Part shown: one piece after another, positions 42,403 to 50,896 of the stretch
How the letters are laid out: each line of letters begins with the position of its first letter
How positions within the stretch are numbered: the stretch's first letter is position 1
Assembly: GCF_007752135.1 (NCBI RefSeq)
Contig: NZ_CP036298.1
Span: 8,114,501 to 8,178,500 of the forward strand
Direction: 5' to 3'
Source of the DNA: Aureliella helgolandensis
GTDB lineage: Bacteria > Planctomycetota > Planctomycetia > Pirellulales > Pirellulaceae
Length of the DNA stretch: 64,000 bases
Notes under the pieces: model-generated
Told to the model about the DNA's origin: nothing
Seen by the model: only the letters and a program-made list of their open reading frames with translations
Databases searched by the model: none
Position numbers and translations under genes: made by a program

Positions 42403-42452
42403 GCAGAAAAGCTTAAGCCACACGAAAGCGACCGAAAAGGGGCCGCACTAGT

Positions 42453-42482
42453 AGCGGGCAGTCGAAATAGTAACCCGCCGCG
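42453..42482. repeat. 5' fragment of miniature element A
   Basis: AGCGGGCAGTCGAAATAGTAACCCGCCGCG matches the left 30 bases of the 117-bp element with few changes and is cut off by copy 4. After copy 4 the text GTGAGCCAGCGAGG resembles the next part (GTGAGCAAGG), so copy 4 may have jumped into an older copy. Confidence 0.6.
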
Positions 42483-42484
42483 CA

Positions 42485-42601
42485 ACGGGCTGTTGAAATA
42501 GTAACCCGCTGCGTGAGCAAGGACAGGTGACTGCCGCTACAAGGCAATTAGGGACGCTACCTCCGCGTTAAACCCAAAATTGCTATTAAATCAACAGCCC
42601 A
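42485..42601. mobile_element. 117-bp miniature element 'A', copy 4 (between gatC and gatA)
   Basis: ACGGGCTGTTGAAATAGTAA at the left and AAATCAACAGCCCA at the right. Same length as the other copies; the flanking duplication is no longer recognisable. It lies inside the gatCAB operon region. Confidence 0.85.
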
Positions 42602-42712
42602 GTGAGCCAGCGAGGTCGATCACCACACACAACCACCCTCATGGGGCCAGCTCCATCGCAGAGAAGACCGAATTCGCTCTTACGCCGGCAAGCGAGCCGC
42701 CAGAGACAGCCC

Positions 42713-43006
42713 TTAGCTCCGCGCCATGACCGGCGGCACCAAAAAGAAGTCTTCGTCACGACTCGGCGCATTCGCCAAAGCCGCCTCGTGAGACAAGCCT
42801 GGCTGGAGCTCGTCGAGGCGAGTCGCGGAATGCACATCCAACGGGTGTGCGAGCGGCTCAACTCCCTCGGTGGGCACATCGCTCAACCGCTCTACAAACT
42901 CCACGATCCGGCCGAGCTGCTCTGTAAACGCAGCAATCTCGCTTTTCGAGTACTCGAGTTTCGCAAGCGCGGCGACCTTCTCGACATCCTGGCAAGTTAA
43001 CTTCAT
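42713..43006 (-). CDS. gatC: Aspartyl/glutamyl-tRNA(Asn/Gln) amidotransferase subunit C
   Basis: About 97 residues from ATG 43006, which gives the canonical GatC start (MKLTCQDVEKVAALAKLEYS). The body follows the family: EIAAFTEQLGRIVEFVERLSDVPTEGVEPLAHP, then the C-terminal LANAPSRDEDFFLVPPVMA. GatC wraps around and stabilises GatA. Element A copy 4 and a partial older copy lie downstream before gatA, so the gene set may still be one transcript carrying the element in its message. Confidence 0.93.
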   Translation of the reverse strand: MKLTCQDVEKVAALAKLEYSKSEIAAFTEQLGRIVEFVERLSDVPTEGVEPLAHPLDVHSATRLDELQPGLSHEAALANAPSRDEDFFLVPPVMARS

Positions 43007-43159
43007 GAAAACCGATCCACTCCTGCCTGCCGAGCTTATATCACCGCCAGACACACCACAACGTGCACGGACTGGTATGCAGACCGCTCTAGAACTGCGC
43101 AGCGGCGAACGGAGCCAAGCTCCCGCTCACCCTACAAACCCAATAGCTCAACAATGCCG

Positions 43160-43429
43160 CTACACCTTGGCAGATGGCAGGGCAAATGGCTTTTGCTTTA
43201 CAACCTTGCGGATCACGCCGCTGCGAATGCACTGCGTGCAGACTCGCAACTTCTTATGCTCACCACTTGGCAATTCAACTCGAACGCTTTGCAGATTCGG
43301 CTTGAACTTACGGCGAGTGATACCGGTTACTTTGGTACCCACACCACCCAGATACTTGGCTTTACCACGAATTTCAATCGAATTACCAACTGAAGCTTGC
43401 TTGCCACACACGGCGCATTCACGAGCCAT
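43160..43429 (-). CDS. rpmB: 50S ribosomal protein L28, zinc-binding form
   Basis: An 89-residue protein starting at ATG 43429, chosen for the perfect family start MARECAVCGKQ and GGAGA about 8 bases upstream. Two Cys pairs (Cys5/Cys8 in CAVC and Cys64/Cys67 in CTQC) form the zinc ribbon of the C+ version of L28. GVTRR-like GITRRKFKPNLQSVRV is the rRNA-binding part. It lies about 150 bases upstream of gatC in the same direction. The rest of its usual partners (such as rpmG) are not seen here. Confidence 0.94.
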   Translation of the reverse strand: MARECAVCGKQASVGNSIEIRGKAKYLGGVGTKVTGITRRKFKPNLQSVRVELPSGEHKKLRVCTQCIRSGVIRKVVKQKPFALPSAKV

Positions 43430-43938
43430 GGAGAGATCTCCAAACACTATCGAAGAAAGATGAATATCAGCCAGCCATCGGAAGAAATCGACCGAGACCT
43501 GCACATTAATTTACGCGTTGTCTTGTATATTCAAACATTCCTGCCAGCCAACGTTCTAACGCGTCAACGGACGAAATATCTACTACGCTTACCCATTCGT
43601 CCAAAACTGCTCTCAGACGGAACTCCGAAGTATAGCCACTCCCCTTGCAAACACAACACCAAACCAGCACTCCCCACCCGGGGGATGCGCAGTCTCAACA
43701 CGACCTTACAGCCTCGCCCCCACGCTCTTCAACCTGGCCGGTGCGACGAAGAGCCATGCATAAACTTTGCAGTAGTGCACCACTTGCTTCTGAGATTGCC
43801 GACGGGTGTCAGCCACGCTTGCCATTGAGCCCGCCTACAATGGAGCAGAAATCGTGCGCACCCGTTTTCAGCAAAATTGCTATCTATCGCTCAGCCCAGG
43901 CTCCCCCCTGAGAACGACAGCCCCAAAGGCATTTCATC
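43430..43938. other. Intergenic region upstream of rpmB
   Basis: About 510 bases between divergent genes. Nothing with coding character is seen. An AT-rich stretch at about 43505-43535 probably contains the rpmB promoter, but I cannot define its boxes securely. Confidence 0.45.
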
Positions 43939-44310
43939 ATGCAGGAGCACGACAGAACAACAGCCAACCTTGTGCCCTACCTGCCACCACTGACGGAAAG
44001 TGGGGTCGAAACGCTTGCCGCTCAGATAGCTCGGTGGCAAGCGGTTCGGCGGTATTCCGCTGCGGGATTCCTCCTCCTATCGCTCGCGTCGGTCTCGGGA
44101 ACCGCTGCGTCAATGATTCTTAGCTTTCGCCGATTGGCAGATGCAGGGAACGTCTATCCGCGACAATTGTCTGAGGACCTTTTCTTTAGTCTTGGCATTG
44201 GCTTTGCTTGCATGCCCTTTATCACGGTCGCGATACTTGTCTATGTCATTGCCATTATCAAACTGTCTATCGCCAGACGGGCCGCTAAGGCTTACGAGCA
44301 AATCGAGTGA
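43939..44310 (+). CDS. Two-helix membrane protein of unknown function
   Basis: A 123-residue protein. Two membrane helices (SAAGFLLLSLASVSGTAASM near 40-60 and LFFSLGIGFACMPFITVAILVYVIAIIKL near 83-110) are joined by an Arg-rich loop (FRRLADAGNVYPRQLSED). It precedes a DUF1559-like gene by 12 bases, so the two are probably translated from one message. No family is recognised. Confidence 0.65.
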   Translation: MQEHDRTTANLVPYLPPLTESGVETLAAQIARWQAVRRYSAAGFLLLSLASVSGTAASMILSFRRLADAGNVYPRQLSEDLFFSLGIGFACMPFITVAILVYVIAIIKLSIARRAAKAYEQIE

Positions 44311-44322
44311 GGCTTGATAAAA

Positions 44323-45060
44323 ATGCGTTGCTCTCTGAAAAACTTATTCCTTGCGGTACTGTGCGCAGCGATTGGATTCACGCTCCTCAAGGCAGTTCAG
44401 ACGGCCCAGCGTGCCGCCTTGAAGATGAACTCTCATTCACCATTGAATCAACTTAGCCTGGCACTGCACAACTACCATGGGGTGTACGGTTGCTTTCCGC
44501 CGGCCTGCATTACCGATGCGCGCGGCCGGCCGATGCATAGCTGGCGAATTTTGGTCTTGCCCTACATGGAAGAGCGTCCCCTGTACGAGAATTATGATTT
44601 CAACGAACCTTGGGACGGCCCGAATAACTCGCTGCTCGCCAAGCAAATGCCGCGGATGTTCCACTCTCCCACGGAGCCGCAGTCTTCGGAATTCACCAAT
44701 ATCGTCGCCATTTCCGGCGACGGCACTACGTTTCCTAGCGACCGATCGACGTCGCTGACAGACATACTTGACGGTCCAGAGAATACCATCCTGCTGACTG
44801 AAATTAGCGAATCAGAAGTCCCCTGGCTTAAACCACAAGACCTCGATGCAGCCAACCTTGCCGTGGGACCTCCCTTGGCGCCGGAGCTGAGTATCTCCGC
44901 AGCAAGTTGGAGACGCCCCATGATCGTGTTTGCCGATTCCATTCATGCTTATACTGTGCAGCAGGGCATCTCCATCGAAGAGCTCCGTGCACTCACGACT
45001 ATCGCCGGAAATGAATCCACCACAAAGTCGAAGTTGCTGGAACAAGGCGACCTCAGATAG
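44323..45060 (+). CDS. DUF1559-like protein with degenerate pilin leader
   Basis: About 245 residues from ATG 44323 (GAGG about 11 bases upstream). The hydrophobic N-terminus (LKNLFLAVLCAAIGFTLLKAVQ) replaces the usual FTLVELLVVIAIIG prepilin motif. The body still fits DUF1559: SPLNQLSLALHNYHGVYGCFPPACITDARG, HSWRILVLPYMEERPLYENYDFNEPWDGPNN, SLTDILDGPENTILLTEI. The last DUF1559 stretch (GG...CDGSV) is changed to RRPMIVFADSIHAYTV. It therefore looks like a surface protein that has lost the peptidase-recognition site. It follows a small membrane protein gene. Confidence 0.75.
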   Translation: MRCSLKNLFLAVLCAAIGFTLLKAVQTAQRAALKMNSHSPLNQLSLALHNYHGVYGCFPPACITDARGRPMHSWRILVLPYMEERPLYENYDFNEPWDGPNNSLLAKQMPRMFHSPTEPQSSEFTNIVAISGDGTTFPSDRSTSLTDILDGPENTILLTEISESEVPWLKPQDLDAANLAVGPPLAPELSISAASWRRPMIVFADSIHAYTVQQGISIEELRALTTIAGNESTTKSKLLEQGDLR

Positions 45061-45151
45061 CGACCACTGCGAACCTCGTTGACCCTCCAGGCTCAACAGG
45101 CGAGAAAGAAACCGCCCCGCGGCCGCATAACTCTCCCATCGCGCCCCCTTC

Positions 45152-48100
45152 CTACCGCGACGCCTCCCCCAACACCTTCGCCGCCAACTCTCGAACAGCG
45201 ACATCCGTATGCTGGCTCAGCTGCTGGATGCGTTGCCCCCCCAACCACTGCGGATCAATCTTCTCCGCCTGCACGGCAGCCAACACTCGTTGAATTCTCG
45301 GCACCGTCCTCATCAACGCGTCAAGCGCCAGCTCCCGATTTTGGGGTGCGAGCCTCGGCAATGCCTCCACCAGCAAACGCCCCGCTTCGGCTGCCGGCAT
45401 ATCCGATAAACCACTCACCGCCCCCATTTGCAATTCCGCATTCTCGTCCGCCAGGTAGCCTGCCAATTGTTCGCCGTGCTCCGCCCAGGCAGCAAGGGCC
45501 ACCATCCGCAACGCATCGTAGCGCGTACCTGCCCTCACGCGTCCGTCATCCGCCATCTGAGACGCCAGTGCGATCGATCGATTCCATCGCGCGACCAAGG
45601 GCCCGTTCCCCGAGATCAAGCGCTGAATGCGGTCCAGCGGCCAGCTGCCCACCAAACTCACCCCATTAATCAAACCTCCGCCAATCACCACCGCTTGCCA
45701 ATCCTGCAACGGTTCACCGCTTCGTGGCAAGCTGATCTCCAAGACCTGTAGAAGCTCCGAAGACTGGTTCCTCTTCCCCGCTGCAATCGCAACTCGCCAA
45801 ATCCAGGGAATCCTCCGGTACTCCTCGGCCGAATCCTCAGGCATGTCTGCGGTCAGCGCCGTGATCATTGCCGCCGCATGTTGAGGCGACTCGGCAATAA
45901 CTTGCTCTCGCTCCGCTTGCGATAAAGTGTCATCCAGCAATTTCCGCGCGCGTTGATAAACCTCCGAGTCGGCACCTTGAACGTAGGCCATAATGTTGGC
46001 CAAATCTTGCTTCGAAAGATCCTTCTCCAACCCCTCAGGCATTGCCGACTTCCCAGTTGCACGCAGCTGCACCAGTTGATTGCGAAGCAACACATGCTGC
46101 TTGCCCCCTTGCTCCAACAACGTAATGCTCGTTGCTGTCTCACTGCTCATCTGCCCAGACAGTACACTCCCATCGTCCATCAACGCTACGTACCCTTGGT
46201 AGCGTGCATCGACATCACGGTTGGGATTTAGGATCGCCGTCAACAAAAATTCAGTAGAGCGTGAGGTGAGTGCCGCCAAGTCCGGTCCGACCTCATGCCC
46301 CACGTCATTGAATTTATGGCACGCGCTGCAGTGCTTGGCGAATTGCGACTGCCCGACTTGCGGATCCGCAGTCAACTGCGCAACATCGCGCCACCCGCTC
46401 ACCAACGCATTGCGATCACTTGCAGCACCGTTGATCAACAGGCCCTCCACCAACTCTCGCTGCGTGGCGGGTTGGCGGGCGAGGAATCGCTGCCTTGCAC
46501 CCGCATCGAAATCGACGGCAGTCAACACTCCCGCTTGCAGCCCTTCGAGTGTGGTCGCATCCCAACTGGGCTGCGCCAACAACACCTCGATGAGCGACAC
46601 ACGCACTTGAGGACTGGCGGCTGGAAGGCATCCTAGCAACACTTGCCCCCCCGCCGCATCGCCTCGTCGAGCAATTGCATGAAGGGCCATTGATTGGCGG
46701 TCTTGCGAATACCGCAAGTCAATCAATTGGGCTATTTCACGGGTCGCATCGACGGGCGACTCTCGATTGAGTTGCGAATCTTTCTCTACACCATCTTGCG
46801 CCAGCAATGCCTTGGTAACCGCGCCGGAGCGACGCCCCAGCAATTTCAGCGCGATCCCGACCTCCCCGTCCGACGCGCCCTCTGCTTGGAGCAACTGCCG
46901 TGCAGCGACAGTGATGGACTGCGCTGCCTGCCGGTGCGTACCGCTGAGCTGGAGCTCGACTTGCGCATCGACCAAGTCCCCTTCTGCAATTGGGGTTTGA
47001 TCCGCAGCGTTCAACTCGTGGCTAGCATCGACCAGCCGCAGGACTCCGCCGGCAGCACGGCGATCGAGGCCATCGAGCAACTGCGCCAAACTCTCCATTT
47101 GCCACAATTGCCATTCTCCGCTAGCTTCGAGTACTAAACTAAGAACCCGATCAATGGCTGAAGCATCCCCCACTCCAGCAGCGGTCGCCACGACTTGGGC
47201 TCCTACGCGTTTGCGGGACTCCGGGCTGGTCAAAACCTGCTCTGCGACGCGACTCACATTGCCAGCGGTCAGTGAGCTCAGCGCCGCCGACTGCAAATAG
47301 GGATCCGAAGATTCAGTCGCCAGCCTAGCGAGAAGTTCACTCGTAAACTCGGCTTGAAACTCGCCTAGAGAATTCGCAACTTGCAGGCGAACTTGGAATG
47401 CTTCGTCTGTGCCCAGTTCAAGGACCCGTTGCACAACCGAGGGATGGTCTGCAAACTGCTCAGCTAGTCGAACCGCCTGCCGCCTTACTTCAGGATGCGA
47501 ATCGCCCAGTGCGTGCAACAGCTGCGTGACGGATAAGCAGTGGAGGCCGTCGAGTGCAGCGAGCGCTTGTATCCGAACGGCTGGCAGCGGGCTTTCCCGG
47601 GCGATTCGCTCCAACTCCTGGGCAGCTCCTTGAGCATCGCGCCACAGCAACATCTGATGAACCAAGTCACGGATGATTCCATTTTCAGTATCGATCGCGC
47701 GAGCCAATTCTTCGTCTTTCATATGACTCAAGGCAAGTTGCGGTCTGGCAGCTTCCCCAGCGTTCGATACTCGATAGATGCGTCCCATGCCCTGCCCTGC
47801 GAACACATCCAACTCAGCCAACGTCTCATCGGGAATCCACTTAGGATGTTCGATCACATAGCGATACATGTCGACGATCCACAAGCTCCCGTCGGGACCG
47901 GTACGAGCTTGAACGGGGCGAAACCAACGGTCGCTTGAGGTCAGAAAATCGACGGTCTGCTCATTCTCGGCTCGGCGACCTCGCACGACCGCCCCCTGCT
48001 GACTAAGCACCTGCCGATACACCAGCTGATTTACAGGCTCACAAGTAAACGAGCTTCCCGCGTACTGCGCCCCCAGCAATCGATCGCGGTAGATCCCAAC

Positions 48101-50332
48101 ACCACACGCTGCAGTGGCGCGCCCCGGTGCCCCCGACAATCGGAACATCACCAGATCGCTGGCGGGAAACAGTTTTCCAGCAGCGGGACCGTCAGGAACG
48201 CTTACCGCCGTGGCAGGAGGAACCACAAACGGATTTCGACTTACATACGACTCTACGACTGGATAGTGACGCAGCAGCGTACTGTTGTCGCAGCCAAACC
48301 AATTCCCCCAATCATCGCGTACGCGTCCCTGTTGGCTCCGCCCCGTTACCGGCTCAATCAACCCGAGATCGGGCTGGATGCGGAAGTCTCTCCCTGAAAC
48401 ATCAACCACATCCCCCTGTTGATTCGAAATGCGACCACCAAACAATCCTCCCGAACCGTAGAGCCAATGATCCAATCCCCATTGCAGGCTGTTTACGCGA
48501 GCCTGACCATTGTGTGTTTCAAAACCGCTGAACAATACTTCGCGAGTATCCGCCCGACCATCGCCATCGCGATCTCGCGCAAAAAGAATATCTGGAGCAT
48601 CACAAACCAGCGCCCCGTCCCTCCAGACTTTGACATCGGTCGGATAGCGCAAGCCATCCAAGAAGACCTGGGAGGATTCGTACCTGCCGTCCCCATCCTC
48701 ATCCTTCAGAACTCGCACTTCTCCCTGCGGCACAAACTCCTCTTCGATCCCATGCCCATAATCCACCATCTGCACTACCCACACATCACCATCTGGACCA
48801 AAGTCAATGGCGACCGGATCGACGACCTGTGGTTCGGAAGCAACCAACTGCACCTGTAGCTCCGCATGGGTCTGGAACAGCTGAATAGAATCCTCCGGCG
48901 TTTTAGGAGCGACTCCGTTCGTTCGCCTCAAAGACTTTTCGCCACCACCGGTGCTTGCCGACTCCTCCGCTACGAGCCGATAGTCGACTGGGACGAGGCG
49001 TTTTACTTCATCCACGATCTTTTGCTCTAGCCCGCTCGCCAATCGATCGGGGAGCGCGAAATAGGGGATCTCAGCTCCGGCACCATAGCCCCCCTCCTTC
49101 CACAATCTTTCCGATGGGATATAAGACCCGAAATCGTGGCTGTAGCCGTGGACCCACAACCGACGTTCATCCAACTCCTGCTTCAATCGCAGGGAATAAT
49201 CCACACACACTTCACCCGAGAGAAAAACCATGCACAGTTGATCACCGAAATGACACTCCTGGATCGGATAGGGCAGTGAACTTGGAATCACTTCACCTCG
49301 ATCCAATCGAGCTAGTTGAGTTCCGGCGTTGTAACCAGCCGGCCCGCCAGCGGCCTGCATCACCTCGTACTCCTGCCGAGTAGGCACACTGTGGAAAGGC
49401 AATTCGATCTGCCCGCGCGAAGTCTCCAACGGGGCCGACAGGGATTGCATCTCTCCAGAGTGAACAAGCCTGGCCACTTCATCACCAATCTGCATCCCCT
49501 GCTGTAGAGCCACCTCCGTCTTATCCCCCGTGACTCCACTGTCTGGATTCTGGTCAGCCCCGCAACCAATAGAAACCATGGCAATGGCATCGGGAAAATG
49601 CCGTTCCATGGCCTCTGCGGCATACCCCGCCCAATCACCGCTCAGCAGATTGTGGGACAGCGTCACGCAGTGACAAGCATAGGAGGTATAGATCGCGCGA
49701 ATTGTGTGCGGCTCCCCTGCCGAGCGAACCACCAAGCAGGGCAGTGAATGATCGACCGGCCCGCCCTTCGTACGTCGATTGGCAGCGAATCCAACCTCCC
49801 CGACCGCCCAACTCAGCTTCGCCGGTTGGCGATCTGCAAGCGCCCGCTCCACCACGCTGACTAAATCTGCAACTAACTCCTCGCTATAGCGATCGAGATG
49901 CGCCTGATGCTCCGGTGGGATCGGTTCAGCAAAGATATTGTCTGCCGCCCCGTTGACCTTAGGCGCGCAATGCGTGTGGGTGAACGTCACGATTAGCCGC
50001 TCACGCGTGAGCTTCGTCTTCTCAGCCAGACGGCGGGCCACTTCATCGACCATCGGCGCGCGAACCCCCAGACTATCGAGCGTGACCAATACCACCGGGC
50101 CTTGCTGATCCGTCCCAATCGCCAACGCCCGCGCCCACAAAGCTTGGGAAACACCCTCGGACTCCGCTTTCCGAAATGCAAAACCACTGAGCCGCACTGG
50201 ATATTGAGGAGTTACATCTTGCTTGGCCACGCCGACACTATATACCGTCGATGCGGATGATTCGGCTAGCAACACGCTGGGGCCTAGAATCCCCCACAGG
50301 ACGAGCCCGACCAGTGCGCTCACCCCACGCAT
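45152..50332 (-). CDS. Ceramidase-like / PVC-type dehydrogenase / HEAT / cytochrome c fusion
   Basis: About 1726 residues from ATG 50332, which yields a signal peptide (RGVSALVGLVLWGILGPSVLLAE); the frame stays open upstream to 50482. Domain order: (1) about 25-440 neutral/alkaline ceramidase-like, with VGVAKQDVTPQYPVRLSGF, VTFTHTHCAPKVNGAADN, YTSYACHCVTLSHN; (2) about 490-900 PVC-type membrane-bound-dehydrogenase propeller (DPVAIDFGPDGDVWVVQMVDYG, VLKDEDGDGRYESS, FARDRDGDGRADTREVLFSG); (3) HEAT repeats; (4) a heme-c segment with CSACHKFNDVGHEVGPDLAAL; (5) further HEAT-like helices. Dehydrogenase-HEAT-cytochrome chains are typical of planctomycetes, but the fused amide-hydrolase front is less common. 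Substrate is unknown. It is exported. Confidence 0.85.
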   Translation of the reverse strand: MRGVSALVGLVLWGILGPSVLLAESSASTVYSVGVAKQDVTPQYPVRLSGFAFRKAESEGVSQALWARALAIGTDQQGPVVLVTLDSLGVRAPMVDEVARRLAEKTKLTRERLIVTFTHTHCAPKVNGAADNIFAEPIPPEHQAHLDRYSEELVADLVSVVERALADRQPAKLSWAVGEVGFAANRRTKGGPVDHSLPCLVVRSAGEPHTIRAIYTSYACHCVTLSHNLLSGDWAGYAAEAMERHFPDAIAMVSIGCGADQNPDSGVTGDKTEVALQQGMQIGDEVARLVHSGEMQSLSAPLETSRGQIELPFHSVPTRQEYEVMQAAGGPAGYNAGTQLARLDRGEVIPSSLPYPIQECHFGDQLCMVFLSGEVCVDYSLRLKQELDERRLWVHGYSHDFGSYIPSERLWKEGGYGAGAEIPYFALPDRLASGLEQKIVDEVKRLVPVDYRLVAEESASTGGGEKSLRRTNGVAPKTPEDSIQLFQTHAELQVQLVASEPQVVDPVAIDFGPDGDVWVVQMVDYGHGIEEEFVPQGEVRVLKDEDGDGRYESSQVFLDGLRYPTDVKVWRDGALVCDAPDILFARDRDGDGRADTREVLFSGFETHNGQARVNSLQWGLDHWLYGSGGLFGGRISNQQGDVVDVSGRDFRIQPDLGLIEPVTGRSQQGRVRDDWGNWFGCDNSTLLRHYPVVESYVSRNPFVVPPATAVSVPDGPAAGKLFPASDLVMFRLSGAPGRATAACGVGIYRDRLLGAQYAGSSFTCEPVNQLVYRQVLSQQGAVVRGRRAENEQTVDFLTSSDRWFRPVQARTGPDGSLWIVDMYRYVIEHPKWIPDETLAELDVFAGQGMGRIYRVSNAGEAARPQLALSHMKDEELARAIDTENGIIRDLVHQMLLWRDAQGAAQELERIARESPLPAVRIQALAALDGLHCLSVTQLLHALGDSHPEVRRQAVRLAEQFADHPSVVQRVLELGTDEAFQVRLQVANSLGEFQAEFTSELLARLATESSDPYLQSAALSSLTAGNVSRVAEQVLTSPESRKRVGAQVVATAAGVGDASAIDRVLSLVLEASGEWQLWQMESLAQLLDGLDRRAAGGVLRLVDASHELNAADQTPIAEGDLVDAQVELQLSGTHRQAAQSITVAARQLLQAEGASDGEVGIALKLLGRRSGAVTKALLAQDGVEKDSQLNRESPVDATREIAQLIDLRYSQDRQSMALHAIARRGDAAGGQVLLGCLPAASPQVRVSLIEVLLAQPSWDATTLEGLQAGVLTAVDFDAGARQRFLARQPATQRELVEGLLINGAASDRNALVSGWRDVAQLTADPQVGQSQFAKHCSACHKFNDVGHEVGPDLAALTSRSTEFLLTAILNPNRDVDARYQGYVALMDDGSVLSGQMSSETATSITLLEQGGKQHVLLRNQLVQLRATGKSAMPEGLEKDLSKQDLANIMAYVQGADSEVYQRARKLLDDTLSQAEREQVIAESPQHAAAMITALTADMPEDSAEEYRRIPWIWRVAIAAGKRNQSSELLQVLEISLPRSGEPLQDWQAVVIGGGLINGVSLVGSWPLDRIQRLISGNGPLVARWNRSIALASQMADDGRVRAGTRYDALRMVALAAWAEHGEQLAGYLADENAELQMGAVSGLSDMPAAEAGRLLVEALPRLAPQNRELALDALMRTVPRIQRVLAAVQAEKIDPQWLGGQRIQQLSQHTDVAVRELAAKVLGEASR

Positions 50333-50896
50333 TCGATTCGCGAACGCTGGCCATCCACCACCTTGCAATGCCCGGCTCTTCCAGCCAGTCGAGCGAACAA
50401 CACTGGAACGGTCACAAACAACTATCGTCAGTTGGCGAAAATCTCGAATCATCGATGGGCAAGCTCTGGAGGTAGGCAGCAATTGACTCTAGCCGGGTTG
50501 CAGGTTGAGCCAGCAAATGTGGGAAGGCGCGAATCGCCAATGTCGAAGTTTCAGGAACCGAATTGACTTCCGCACTGACGGTCGGCGTGCGCAGCAAGCT
50601 GCGACTTAGATCACTCTTTCAGATTTTACAGGACAGTTTCACAACCCGGCGCGCGACGGTTGGTGGCTTCAGGAACGTTTTCAGTTTTACCGCGAACGCA
50701 GCGCCACCAATTACCTTGCAGCGTCAACCAGAGTTGCTTGCTCACCAGGCTGTTGATTGAATAGCAATTTGAATTCTAACGCGGAGGTAGCGTCCCTAAC
50801 TACCGTGTAGCGGCAACCACCTTTCCTTGCTCACGCAGCGGGTTGCGATTTCGTCAGCCCGGTCAGCGAGAGGTCTGATCCACATGGGCCATTGCT
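50333..50896. other. Gene-free stretch with a cytochrome-like remnant and element A copy 5
   Basis: About 560 bases between the fusion gene and the FG-GAP gene. On the minus strand, 50412-50597 reads VPETSTLAIRAFPHLLAQPA and then TRLESIAAYLQSLP, like the tail of a c-type cytochrome. No upstream heme motif is seen, so it is at most a remnant. Element A copy 5 is listed separately. Confidence 0.45.
50745..50861. mobile_element. 117-bp miniature element 'A', copy 5 (reverse orientation)
   Basis: It starts CCAGGCTGTTGATTGAATAG and ends CGATTTCGTCAGCCCG. TCA lies directly before it (50742-50744) and again at 50863-50865, one base further out. This copy is the most diverged at its right end. Confidence 0.8.
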
